Assembly: GCA_903813345.2 (NCBI GenBank)
Contig: CAIIXF020000008.1
Coordinates: forward strand, 35,798,867-35,862,866
Origin: Owenia fusiformis
Lineage: Eukaryota; Annelida; Polychaeta; Sabellida; Oweniidae
Length of the DNA stretch: 64,000 bases
Direction: 5' to 3'
This document shows, piece after piece, positions 34,863 through 47,200 of this stretch (its first letter is position 1; every line of letters begins with the position of its first letter). The notes beneath the pieces are model-generated. The model worked only from the letters and a program-made list of their open reading frames with translations, was not told the origin of the DNA and ran no database searches. The position numbers were made by a program, and so were the translations under genes.

Positions 34863-36652
34863 TTTGTATGTTAGTGCCTTGTTGATTATATGTTAATCAT
34901 ATGCATACTTTGTCATATTCTAGTTAAAACATAGGTTGCTGCAGATATACACTATAATAAATATATATTTTTAAATATAATGATATGCTGGTATTTACTG
35001 TAAATAGCAACTTATCTTAAATCATGATACAAATGAAAACAAAATATATTCTCTACGTTTATGTAAATGGCGTATTTTGTGTAGATTAGCAAACAAATAA
35101 ATTATGAAGCAATTTTATCATTTTTTCAAGCCAATTTTCAAGTCACTCAACTGTATCTTTTTCTCTCCCCATGACATGGATGGTAACCACGTGACCATTG
35201 TTTTAAATGCTGTATGAACATCATATTGGTTTCTCTTAATCATTTACAGAAACACGTTATTTTTATTCATATAATTATTTCCCAGTGATGCAGCCTCAGA
35301 AATATACATACATTTGAATATTATTCTTTTAAAGATTCTCGCAATCTTTATCCAATCAGCGTTTGCGAGTGTGTCGGCTCACGTATTAAAGGCGAATCCA
35401 ACTCAAATCCATGCAGGGGTGTATGAGGTACTCGAATAGGAAAGAGCTAGTGAAATCTGAATTTATATGCACATGGTCAATGTTTACACATGTTTGGAGT
35501 TATTGAAGAAAATGTGATATGGGTGTGGTTCCGAATTTGAAGTCATTGCTGGAAAATATGATTTTAATACGTGAAATTATATCTATAAATACAGCACTAA
35601 AAATAACAGTACACGTACATGTATGATTGTGTTCAGAAATGTTTGAAACCCTTACGGAAAATTCTGTTTGCATTTTGTCACCATTGCTCTTCCCGCATTC
35701 TAGTGCTGTTTGAATGAATATATTAATTAATGTATCCACAAACATTTAGATCATAAAAAATTATTCAATACTTGAGTGAGCACGATATGCAAGGGTTACT
35801 AAGTTGACACAGTAAATGACCACTGATATTGTGTTGGTTCATGCACACAGCGTAACACCCCTCACTTTCATAGTGAAGTGACTAATTGGTTTATGTTTAC
35901 GTTTTAATGTGTTTTGGGTTCCTTGTTACAGCGAGGGGGGCCAGTAAAGTAGACTAACATGTTTGCGTGGCAAGTTTTGATCGAATATGTGAGACACTTT
36001 CCATGTTTAAATAAAGGTTATATTGCATCCAAGACTTGTAGGATTTTAAATTGGCAAAATTATTTTTAAAACCCTTCTCGTTTATGTGCCTTTATACGAT
36101 GAGTTACAGTATATATTTTGCAAATTCAAGGAAATAAAATTTAAAATTCAATCATTGCGATAATTTTGAAGGAGAAATATTATATTTTGTGATTTCTTGA
36201 GAGTAATCATTATATCTATTCCTGGGTATCCATCATGTCTTTTCGTACAATTTAGAAGATCCTAGTTATTCGGAGGATTCAATTTATTAGACAACAGAGT
36301 GAAGGTTACTTCAAACAACAACACAAATAATTCACTTCAATATGACCGAACCCTGCGAACCCCCCCCCCCCTGGCTACGGGCCTGAGTGTATGTGACGAT
36401 GCACAGTTTTAAGACATTGCCAAAATCATTGACCTTTAGATCTCTCATAAAAAAGTTATTTACATAATCTTTACATAATCAAAACGAACAGGTATTCATT
36501 AACTATTGAAACCTCTTGACCTATCGTCTTACCTTTTTAACATGATCGGTACATGTAAATGCAGTTGTGTGTTGTATTTACATCACTTTATTAGTAACTC
36601 TAAATAGTGAATAAAGATAAATTTAATAACTGAGCAATCAAGAATAAACAAA
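34863..36652. other. Intergenic stretch upstream of the SDR gene, no gene seen
   Basis: AT-rich sequence with a C-run at 36360-36372 followed by a short repeat-like phrase. No promoter element can be placed with confidence. Confidence 0.4.
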
Positions 36653-37456
36653 ATGAGATTTTCTGGAAAGTGCGCAATTGTTACTGGTTCGAGTAGTGGC
36701 ATTGGCAAAGCAACTGCAATCTTATTGGCCAAGGAGGGAGCAAGTGTTTTGATACATGGCCGAGATTCAACAACCATCAAAGAAACTGTTGCTGAATGCA
36801 AAAAGGTTGCTGTCGATGATGCAAAGTTTCCTTATGTCCAAGGGGATATTGAAGATGATGATGTGCTGAAGAGCATTCATGAAACTGCCATTAAAGCATT
36901 TGACAAGATTGATATCTTGGTAAATAATGCAGGATATGGTATATTTCATGATTTAACATCAGGATCACTGCAGTTGTTTGATAACCTGGTTAAAGTCCTA
37001 TTGCGGGCACCAATCCATCTGTCTCAAATGTGTTTGCCCGAATTGAAACAAAGCAATGGAAATATCGTAAATATTTCAAGTATGGTTGGATGCAAAGTAA
37101 CAGACCAGATGCCTTTCTACAGCATATCTAAAGCTGGGATGAACATGTTCACACAATGTGCAGCATTGGAGTTTGGAGGCCAAGGAGTTCGTGTCAATGC
37201 TGTTTGTCCAGGCTTAGTGAAAACTCCAGCCATTAAGAAGGCAGGTGTTCCAGAAGATGCAGAGGCAGAACATTGCTCCAATGTAGCAAGATGTGTCCCA
37301 ATAGGTAAAATTGGAACAATGGATGAAACTGCCAAATTGATTGCATTCCTGGCATCTGATGATGTGTCAATGATGAATGGTGCATGTGTTGTTCAAGATG
37401 GCGGACATTCACTGATTGGACTTGATAAGGCAACATTGGAAAATGCTGCCAAATAA
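36653..37456 (+). CDS. Classical short-chain dehydrogenase/reductase (intronless)
   Basis: A single 267-residue frame. The NAD(P)-binding motif TGSSSGIG is at residues 11-18, NNAG at 91-94, the catalytic Ser at 142/143 (NISSMVG), and YSISK at 156-160 with the active-site Tyr and Lys. PGLVKTP follows at 186-192, and the C-terminal INGACVVQDGG-like segment is MNGACVVQDGG. All residues needed for a Rossmann-fold oxidoreductase are present. R37 after the second strand (HGRD) suggests NADP(H) preference, which is an inference. The substrate is unknown; the protein resembles the many invertebrate 3-oxoacyl-reductase-like SDRs. There is no signal peptide. The lack of introns may mean retroposition or an ancient intronless gene. 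The last 16 codons are the founding unit of a downstream minisatellite. Confidence 0.92.
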   Translation: MRFSGKCAIVTGSSSGIGKATAILLAKEGASVLIHGRDSTTIKETVAECKKVAVDDAKFPYVQGDIEDDDVLKSIHETAIKAFDKIDILVNNAGYGIFHDLTSGSLQLFDNLVKVLLRAPIHLSQMCLPELKQSNGNIVNISSMVGCKVTDQMPFYSISKAGMNMFTQCAALEFGGQGVRVNAVCPGLVKTPAIKKAGVPEDAEAEHCSNVARCVPIGKIGTMDETAKLIAFLASDDVSMMNGACVVQDGGHSLIGLDKATLENAAK

Positions 37457-38050
37457 TATTCACTTATTAGATTTGTTAATGCAATATTAGACAATGTACA
37501 CAAATAACATTTGCTGATTAGACTTGATAGTGTAATATAATACAATGTAGACCAGTAACATTTGCTGTTTAGACTGGATAATGCAATATTAGACAATGTA
37601 GCCAAGTAACATTCGCTGATTAAAATGGATAATGCAATATCAAACATTGTAGCCAAGTAACATTTGGTGATTAGACTGAAAAATGCAATATTAGACAATG
37701 TAGCCACGTAACATTTGCTGATTAGACTGGATAATGCAATTTCGGACAACGTAGCCAAGTAACATTTGCTGATAAAACTAGATAATGCAATATTTGGCCC
37801 AACATTAGACAATGTAGCCGGCCAAGTAACATTTGCTGTTTAGACTGGATAATGCAATAATAGACATTGTAGCCAAGTAACATTTGCTGATTCTAGACTG
37901 AAAAATGCAATATTAGACAATGTAGCCACGTAACATTTGCTGATTAGACTGGATAATGCAATATTGGACAACGTAGCCAAGTTACATTTGCTGACTTGTT
38001 CATGTAATATTAGACATTGTAGCCAAGTCATTTACTGTTTGACTGGATAA
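37407..38050 (+). repeat. 51 bp minisatellite derived from the SDR coding end
   Basis: Unit 1 (37407-37457) is the last part of the CDS, encoding HSLIGLDKATLENAAK and the stop. Unit 2 starts 51 bp later with ATTCACTTATTAGATTTG. About 12 units follow, drifting to the form AAGTAACATTTGCTGATTAG with ACTGGATAATGCAATATTAG. The repetitive minus-strand frame across it (SSLISKCYLATLSNIAL) is an artefact of the 51 bp period. Confidence 0.9.
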
Positions 38051-38090
38051 AGATAATGCAATATTAAACTTCAGTAAAGCAAAGTATAAT

Positions 38091-38580
38091 GTACAATTGA
38101 CCTACCAATCTATTCCTAATTACAATCTCAAATACAATATCTCCCAAAAGATTCACAATATGTTATAAATCGATGAAGTTATAATGGGCTCAAAGTGCAA
38201 ATATAGGTGAAAATGTTTAAATTCTCCCAAATAATAAGAATGGTAACCATCCTTATAGATGTGGAAGCCCCGCCTCTAGTGACTTTTTGACTATATGACT
38301 ATAGGAGTTTTAATAGGGTCACTAGTCTAGAGTCTGGGGTCGTGACAAATCTCAGCTCAGATATATCAATAAAGCCCCAGAGGCACATTAATGCACCTAC
38401 CATTCTTATAGAAAAAGAATACATTATTGTGAAAATATTTAGTTTTTCTGAAATAAAGTGTGCACTTTGGGGATTTTTAGAAAATATACATGGCAAGGAA
38501 TGACATGAGCCAGAAATATTCTAAAATTGAAACAATTTTTTGTTTGTCTAGAATCTGATTCTCTCTTAAATTCAACCTGT
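38091..38580 (+). repeat. Local duplication, copy 1 (copy 2 at 38969-39246)
   Basis: Shared phrases include ACAATTGACCTACCAATCTA, AATAATAAGAATGGTAACCA, and GTTCTAAAATTGAAACAATT (ATTCTAAAAT in this copy). Copy 1 holds an extra 140 bp insertion (38259-38398) that copy 2 lacks. Confidence 0.8.
38259..38398 (+). mobile_element. SINE-like insertion with 13 bp duplication
   Basis: The insert is flanked by ACCATCCTTATAG (38246-38258) and ACCATTCTTATAG (38399-38411). It carries CTCTAGTGACTTTTTGACTA, GACAAATCTCAG and a GAGGCACATTAATGCACCT end. Related sequences lie at 47115-47208 (plus) and 49669-49750 (minus). A long target duplication without terminal inverted repeats suggests retroposition. No internal promoter boxes could be confirmed. 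Confidence 0.6.
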
Positions 38581-38662
38581 ACCACATCAGGGTTTTACTA
38601 GAAAATCTTGCATCAGCCAAAATGAATAAAAACTAAACTGTTGAAGATTATAATTTTAACAG

Positions 38663-38771
38663 GGAAACAATTGCATTGAATGAGCTGCAACTTAAGCTAG
38701 AGATGCCATCGCTTGACACAGAACACATCCAGGCTGTTCAACTTATACTCATCTTTGACTACATATTGAGT
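38663..38771 (+). CDS. Orphan exon-like segment, unrecognised
   Basis: A TTTTAACAG acceptor and a GTAAGT donor bound 109 nt with one open frame: TIALNELQLKLEMPSLDTEH then IQAVQLILIFDYILS. The amphipathic helical look and good splice sites are suggestive. No neighbouring exon is recognised, and it lies between the two copies of a local duplication, so it could be chance or a remnant. Confidence 0.3.
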
Positions 38772-38968
38772 GTAAGTTCTAGCAAGATGTTGTTTTGTCA
38801 CAGAAATACAGATTCATACCAGACAAAAAATACAAATCCTTCATAACATATTAAATTAAACACAGATCCAAGCAGATGAATCAGCTAGTATTTTTTAGAC
38901 TCACCTTTCTACTACTAAAATTTAAAGGCAGAATCAGATCTATGGGGGTGACAAAATTACAAGCAACA

Positions 38969-39246
38969 TGTACAATTGACCTACCAATCTATTCCCTATT
39001 CATGATATGTTATAAATTGGTGAAGTTATGATGGATTCAAAGTGCAAAAATGGGTGAAGAATGTTTAAATATTCTCCCAAGCCCAAATAATAAGAATGGT
39101 AACCATTCTTATAGAAAAATAGTGCATTATTGTAAAAATCATTAGTTTTTAAGAAAATAGACATGAAAAGGAATGTCACAAGCCAGAAATGTTCTAAAAT
39201 TGAAACAATTTTTTGTAGGCTGCTTGCTAGATCTGATTCTCTCTTT
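38969..39246 (+). repeat. Local duplication, copy 2
   Basis: Paralogue of 38091-38580 without the SINE-like insert. It represents the empty site AACCATTCTTATAG at about 39105-39118. Confidence 0.78.
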
Positions 39247-39999
39247 AAATATCTCTACACACTTCATTTGGTGTAAAAGTCTAATTTTCTTCTAAAATTG
39301 CACATAGTCCCTTTTCAGCTTTTGCCTCTAAGCAGGCGATGTGTAATAGTCTAATCACTAGTTTAATTAGTAGTTTAATACAAACAACAAATATATTTTT
39401 AGAATACTAAAACCTATATTTACAAATACATAGCCGGATTAGTTTACAGGACCAAAATTCAGTGAATATATTACATGTATTAAGATATCAATGAGTCGAA
39501 ACAGATCTTCCTATTTTTTCCAAATTCACAAAATAAATACAGAAGATACTGTAAGTTGCTTTAATTTGACGGCCATTTTAATTTGGCATATTTTCGAAAA
39601 TCTAGATCCACTGCTGGTTATTTTTTTTAAAAACGAGGGCATTACATGTATTTGCATCTTTGTATGAACCCTCTAATATTCCCCATTTTACTGATGGGTA
39701 AATCTGCCAAATTAAATAGCAGCCAAAATTTCCAAATTTGCTCAACCCGCCAAATTAAATAGCGCCAAATTGAAGCAACTTACAGTACATGTTACTTGTA
39801 CATGTAGTGTTGTACCAAGTCATTGTACATGTAGGTGAAAGAAAGGTGGTTTGTTTGTATGTTTTTTTAACTGAATACAGAGTTATACATGTAAATGTGT
39901 CTCCAAATACAAAACAATATGATTTCAAGAGAAAGTTCGGGAAAAGTATGAAACCTTCATAGTATTTTCTCATTGAGTATCAGCTTTCAAATCGGTGTC

Positions 40000-40362
40000 C
40001 TATAAATTCTGCTTTAATTGTGCAATCTCCGCATTGAGCTCAGCCATGAATGAAGGGTCGCATTGCTGAATTCTTATCATTAAATTATTCCGTTCTGCTT
40101 CATTCCAATTGTCGAACCACTGTAAGAAAAGCTTTAGCTGGCATTTAAATATGCTCGGAGGCTTGTTATTTACATTTAGTGTACCCATTGCTTCAAATAA
40201 ATTATCAACACTTTCAGGAACTGCAATTTTTAGGAGTTCTTTTCCAAAGTCTGCCCTTTGAAATGTGGTCCAACTGGTGAACCAATGAATGACACAGTTC
40301 ATCTCTGATTCGGTGCAGGATGATGTCATCACAGCCTGAACCGCAAGATTCCCAAGATTCAT
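40000..40362 (-). CDS. C14orf119-like protein (DUF4508)
   Basis: One complete exon of 120 residues. It matches the vertebrate C14orf119 family along most of its length: EMNCVIHWFTSWTTFQRADF corresponds to the EMKCILHWFANWSGPQRERF region, KPPSIFKCQLKLFLQWFDNW to the RPPSIFECQLHLWDQWFRGW region, and EAERNNLMIRI and DPSFMAELNAEI to the tail. The human protein is 140 residues; the difference is the variable N-terminus. The function is not known. The protein is small and helical, without a signal peptide or membrane segment. It is divergent from the GON7-like gene, which starts 0.9 kb away. Confidence 0.88.
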   Translation of the reverse strand: MNLGNLAVQAVMTSSCTESEMNCVIHWFTSWTTFQRADFGKELLKIAVPESVDNLFEAMGTLNVNNKPPSIFKCQLKLFLQWFDNWNEAERNNLMIRIQQCDPSFMAELNAEIAQLKQNL

Positions 40363-41255
40363 AAAAATTGTGCGCTATGACCGTAATGTTATGTGCACAT
40401 GAATCACTAAGGATCCATGGATTGATGATTGTTCTGTTATCAGGTATCTACTGTAGCATCCGAAACCTAAGACATATTTGATCACATTCCGTCGAAGTCT
40501 TCGACTGCAGAGTCCACATCAATTAATGGTGAGCTTTTGAGTTCAAGGGTAGCTTAAATTCTTAGATGGGTGTCCTCCAAAAGTTTTATTTCAGTTCATC
40601 TCGGGGATCATCTGTATCTGGAATAAGAATGCACAAAGGTTTTTTAACATTTTGACTGGTATGTCTAGATACACCTATAAAGTGTTTTGTACTGTTGATC
40701 TTATCGCATCCTACGACCCCTTTAGACACAAATCTTGGCTTAGACGGTGAACACCGCATCTAATGCGTTGGATTGTCGTATCCAACACGATCCTCAGAGA
40801 CCCAGAGGGTGCATGAATGCACCTAATCTTGGCTTCAAGCGGTTTTTCTTCTTTTTCCAACTATTGAAATGAAATTTTCTTGATTTACAGTATTCTACAG
40901 TAACACACGGGTAACAATATGGCCATAATCTGTTGGTCAAGGGATGGCCTAACAGTGAATAACCTAACTGTGAATAGACTGAAAAGCCCTAGATAGATCT
41001 AATGAAAAAAAAAAATCAAAAATTTTGTGGGACCAATTTTACTCGGCCCTTGAAAAGCTTCTCATCACACATTGGGATCGTTTCATGGACTGTATCAAGT
41101 GGATTTTTATTGAATAACAACTGAAATCATCTATGCATGAATCGCTTCATGCTTACCTCAGAAAAAGTAGCCTTACCAACCCACAGAGCTGCAAAGTGCA
41201 AATCAAAAATTGACAACTTCCGGGAGCAATCGTGTGGCGTAATCGAGCAGCAAAT
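40363..41255. promoter_or_regulatory. Divergent intergenic region between DUF4508 and GON7-like genes
   Basis: The two start codons face away from each other across 893 bp, so a shared or paired promoter is likely by position. I see no distinct TATA box or CpG-rich core; this is inference from layout only. Confidence 0.35.
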
Positions 41256-44200
41256 ATGGGCGATATTAAAGTAACGATAGAAATAGGGGGAAGTAAACAA
41301 GTGTTTATTCAACCGTCCGGGCAGAACGTTGAGAAGGTTGACTACAAAACGGTTAAACAATCTCTAAAGACACTTCAGAAATCCACAAATGATTATTTAA
41401 CGGAAAAAATAACACAGGAAAAGAATTCAAACCCATCTGAAAATTCGAATTTTCAGCAAGGTGAGGTTTCAAAGGGATTCCATATGACGCTTCAGTTTCC
41501 TATAAGTATATTAGTTCAAACAGTCATTCACTGACAGACCTTGTCCTGTTTGTCTTTCACCTGATTTCACCTGAACTTGTGCCATCTTTGATCAAAAGGG
41601 AGGAGTTATGTGTTGTCAAAAGTAGAAAAGTTGTAGTTCTATTATTAATTGTCAATCCCAGATTCAAAAGAACAATGAAGTTTATTTTTACAATCCATTT
41701 AATGATAATATTTATTTGTGAAATCTATACTATGCGTCTGAGGTGTTGAACCTAAGACGCATAGCAGAGAACTAAGTAGAATATATTTAGACACACTTTT
41801 AGCCACTAAAGCAATGACGTAAGCAGACAGCATGTACATACATGGAAATACAAGTGCTATAAAGTGCTACACTCACCCCCCTCAAAGACAAACAGAATCC
41901 CACATATAACAATACATAGAACATTTATCCATGAAAATTAAAAAAACAATGGCTTTCGCCAAAAACTTAATTTAATAAAACTTAATTATTTGAACACAGA
42001 TAATGTGATCTTATTTATCTGGGCATACTGTTTTAATCATAATTTTGTATTTTTTTATAACACATGAGTCATAATAGTGGCGTGTCACATCAATACCACA
42101 CATAAACAGCCACTACTAGTAATATATTTGGAAAATCCCTTCCTTCCACTAAACATAACTCTTACAATGACACAAGCCTCAAAACCTACAACAGTTCAAG
42201 GTTCCAAAATGTAACGCTAGTTCATCATAAATTACCAAAATAATGTAACTTTAGTTCATCATAACTTACTAAAATACCAATTAACCTACTTCCTGCCTAG
42301 TTCAAAGAAGCATTTTCTTCACTTACTTAATTTCAACAACTTCATTTCTATTATTTTCTGCCTACTCATAATCACTTATATTACATTACTTTCAGTTTCG
42401 ATTAAATTTTAATATCAGTTGTGTTTGTATCTCAATTGTTTTAATGAACTAGACAACAGCAACGCTAAAAGCGTAGCAAATCCTATCGAACTAACATGAC
42501 CGCAATTTTTACAAAATCAAAATTCAAAGTTCACCATTATACCATTCAAAAATAATGGTTACTCACTTTTCAAAATGGCCGCCTTGTAGCCAAAGTGTTA
42601 TAAAACAATACTTGTAGTCAAAATAAAGAAAGGTTTTAAAGAAAATATTGTTCCTATACTCTCAGATAAACATAACATTTTTACTTCAAAGGATGTCAAA
42701 TGATCCCTTGACCAAGTGATCAGTTTAGTCAAGAAAGTCATTGAATTTTATATAGTCAAGTCTAGAGCCCCACAAATGAGTGCACTACGCACCTTATATC
42801 ATATACGCACTAATATCATATTTCATTCAATGCCATGGTCTTACATACTAGCCCAGGTAAAGGGTAGCACATGACGTCGTGGACTTACTTCCGGCCAGAT
42901 CATCATGGCCCCAAGGGTCAGCCAGCCCTTACCATTCCGGACTTTACCTGGCTATATAATTAAAACTGTTTCGTTCTCCCTTATCTGTTTACTTTCTCCC
43001 CCACCATTATCAAGCATTCAAGTTCATTCCTCAACAAATATTTCACACACCCATAAATATTATAAAGCTCTAGACCCAAATATATCATTCTAGAAAAATT
43101 CTGTAATGTGGACACGCTAACTCGTCAGCTAGGTGCTCCAATTAAAATGATTCCTCTAAAATGTTTTGCCAAAAAGTCATATATTATTGAATAAATAACT
43201 AGACAGAAAATCCAAAAATTGACTAGGTTTTTAGACTTTAGTCCAGGTCAAAAATAAGAATAAGTTACAGTTGTTTAAAAATGAACCATATGTTCTGTAT
43301 CCAGGTAAAGATAATTTCCAACATTGTTAACCTTTAACAATTAGCTAGCCAACATCATTTAGCACTGTTCAAAGACTGTAAAAATATGTAATAAATAACA
43401 CGAGTTTGTTTTGAGTATTCGACCTTTAGCTGAAACTTATATCATATTGGAATCTGAATCACTCGCAGATCACACTTGTAATACAATATATCATTTGACT
43501 CTGTAGCATTGTCCTTGACATGGAACTCGTTTGTCACATCGAGGTCAAGAGAGGTGGCCAGCCTAGCTCCATCCGCCTTTCTTACGAAATGGATACTACA
43601 AGTCTCGTCATCATTTGTATCATTACAAGTGACATATTCATCATCATCGGAATTGTCACTAATTGAATTATCATTGCACATGACATATTTATCATCTGCA
43701 TCATCACTAATTAAATCATCAACGCAGTAATCTTCAAACATTTTATCATATTCATCATTATCAAGTTCACTGTCATATGAGCATAAAGTACACTCATCAA
43801 AGCAAGATTCAATACCCACAGTTTCACTGTGCAGTAACATACAATTTATTGACTCAATATCAATTATCAGCTCATTTAACTGTTCAATATCATTTTTCAA
43901 TTTAATGTCATATTCTAAAGTCACGGACTCATAAATGTATATTGACGCATCAACATCAGTTACTTCATTGTCATCTAATTTGCGCATTGACTCTGCATTT
44001 TCAAATTCAATATTCAAAGATTCAGTTTCGCATATACTAAAACTTCTACAACAACTAACAAAATATTTCCTTATGAAGAGAAGACTTTTCTTTGAAAGAC
44101 TTTAAATTGATTGATTTTAAATTGATTTTACAAATAAAATTATATGCACAATTTTCATTTAATATGAAAATAATATAGAGATCTACACTCTTATTCATGG

Positions 44201-47200
44201 AACACTAGCTATAACTTGCCTGGCTTTATTTTGCAAATATTGATGCCATTTGATCAAGAACTTTTGAATCCATCCCCTGACATCCAAGAAAAGTGATTAT
44301 CAAATGCATTGCAATTTAACAACATGTGTAATTCAAAGTAATTTAGATATTAAAAAAAATGACCCACACTGATCAAAATTAATCAAAGAAATACATGTGT
44401 ATCTCCTTCTACTGGAATATATTTGAAGATTATTCATACCCTTCACTTGCACGGCCAAAGATTTCGATTTTAAGGCTTTAGACTTACGTTCAAGTCAAAA
44501 TAAAGATAGCTCTTTAAAGATATCTGAGAAATGCCAACATAGCTAACCTTTAACGAATAGCTAACCATCCAGGCTGCAACAGAACTAAATATAAGTCAGT
44601 CTTCAAGTATGCCAAAGTATAGGCAATAATCTCTTGCTGTAAGCTCAAATGATAGAAACGAGCACTATTAAAAGACTAAAAATAAGAAAACAAGTAATAA
44701 ATAACTCTCTCAACTATCTGTTTTCCCATTATACAGGGAAGAACATTAACAATCTCAAGTTTTCACACCCACTTCAAAGCATTCCAAACTGTTTGCGGCA
44801 TTTTTAGCTTTAGTGTAGAAATATTACCAAGAACCAAACCCTACTTAGTTTGGATATATTTGTGTCTAGCAACAAGCCCTTGTTTGATTGGATTATTCAC
44901 CTTATTATTAAATCTTGCAAATACTAGCTATAATACTTCGGTAACAACTAGCAAAAATATCATTATAACGTTATCATTATAACGAGTAGACCTTTCCGAA
45001 TAGCTTGCAATAGATCTCAATGTTTCAAGTATCCAAAAGAAAATAGGAGCATTTATGGTCAAACAGTCCCATGAACATGTAAAAAGTGTTCAGCTCATGG
45101 GGCTTTTTCTGGTCCAATAAAGTATAATATCTCTGACATGTTTCATTGGCAATTCACCAAACCAAAGCGATATGTATAACTTTGAAAGAGTCATGATTGA
45201 TTAATTTCTAAAACAACATTGATAGACATAAATCTGTAAAGCAATTAAAAAAACTACAATAACTTCAAATGACTGAATTTCATTGACCTTTACATATATA
45301 TTACCATTGTATCAAAAAATGCCGACCTAACATATCCAAATGTGTAATCACCAGAGTAACCAACAAAACAATTAATATGACATCTGCAATCTGAACCTAC
45401 TCTGGGCATTATTGAAAAACCAAAGAACTGATTGTCTTTGAAAATAACTGCAACTGCGCAAAAGTGTATCCACCCCTCACACACCAAATTTGGCAACCAG
45501 ACCCATAGAAAAATTAATGCATTATATCATTGTGACGCCATCTCTTTGTGCTTTAAATGTTTACATATATGCATAAAACCATAAATTGAATGATTGATTG
45601 AAAAAAAACATTATGCAAATTTCAAAACCAAAATTGATGTATGCCCAGACAAAATCAAAAATCATATTACCAGCCATATCAGCAAATGTCTTAAGGGTTG
45701 ATGTCTTAATGCAAATGTCTCTCAGGATGGTGCTTCACTTCACTCTTGTGGTAGTCAGAGATGATGGGGTCGAAGGCGTCTTGGGATAAATCATAGGCCT
45801 CAGGGTCACACGCGTGAATACCAGTTCCGCCATATCAACAAATGTCTTAAGGGGTGATGTCTTAATGCAAATGTCTCTCAGTATGGTGCTTCACTTCACT
45901 CTTGAGGTAGCCAGCGATGATGGGGTCGAAGGCGTATCGGAATACATCGTAGGTCTCGAGGGTCACCGGCGTGAATACCAGTCCTAGAATCAAGGTTCTC
46001 CACTCCTGATCTTATACAATCAGCAAGTGTTCCGTTCAATTTTGTCTCCGAATTCTTGTATTTGTCCCACACCGCTGGGGAGATATAGCTCTTTAAATGA
46101 GACGTGTAGTCCTTAGCAGCGCTCAGCTTAAAAGAGACGTGTAGTCCTTGGTAGCGTTCAGCTTGTCCCATAATTGATCAGCATGATACAGCCATAATTG
46201 TTGATAAAAGAATACAAATATCCTGTATATGAAAAGTGAAGCAGACGATTCCAGCTTGTAATAATTATCGTTAATACAGCAAACTGTATGATAAACAGTA
46301 AATCCAAGGTTCTATCCCAGAAGGGTGTTCCAGTGTTGTCAAAAGTAGAAAAGTTGTAGTTCTATTATTAATTGTCAATCCCAGATTCAAAAGAACAATG
46401 AAGTTTATTTTTACAATCCATTTAATGATAATATTTATTTGTGAAATCTATACTATGCGTCTGAGGTGTTGAACCTAAGACGCATAGCAGAGAACTAAGT
46501 AGAATATATTTAGACACACTTTTAGCCACTAAAGCAATGACGTAAGCAGACAGCATGTACATACATGGAAATACAAGTGCTATAAAGTGCTACATTATGA
46601 GTATAAACACAATCTTGGGTTCTTCCGGGTCAACTGTAAGATTTGAGTTATAATGAAAGAATAAACAATGTTGAACAAATGCACACCAGAATAGCCTGAC
46701 AACGGTAAAGTCAGATACCGTTGTCACACATGGCGGACATAACCGTCGCTTCAAATCTTCAATCACTTGGTCCTCGTTTCATGAGACTTTATCGTCGCTA
46801 ATTCTGTGCATGTACTCTTGTGATAGAGTGTCATATGAAATCCCAATTTCGATCAAATTTGGTCGTGAATCGCCACAATATAGCGTCTTCGATATCGTCA
46901 ATGACAACGGAGTCTGAATTTGGGATAATTTACAAAGACAACGGCAACGAGGATTGTTCCTTAATTGCTCAGATTATCGTCGAAAATTTGATTTTTTATT
47001 CTTGGAATGTTTCTAAATTGAGAATATTACCTCATAAAGGTTCAAATAATACACATTAAATAACTCTTTAGATATAACATGGTGGTCTAGCGCAGGATAG
47101 AGGGGGCTGCCCTACCCATGGTGACTTTGACTATTGGAGTTTAATAGTGTCGCTAGTGACAAATCTCAGTTATAGAAATAAATGCCCAGAGGTGCATTAA

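Noticed and set aside
37393-37812. Minus-strand 139-codon frame as a repeat protein
   Set aside because: It mirrors the 51 bp minisatellite downstream of the SDR gene.
45598-45789. Plus-strand 63-codon frame within the GON7 intron
   Set aside because: It lies antisense within the LTR element's internal duplication and has no supporting features.
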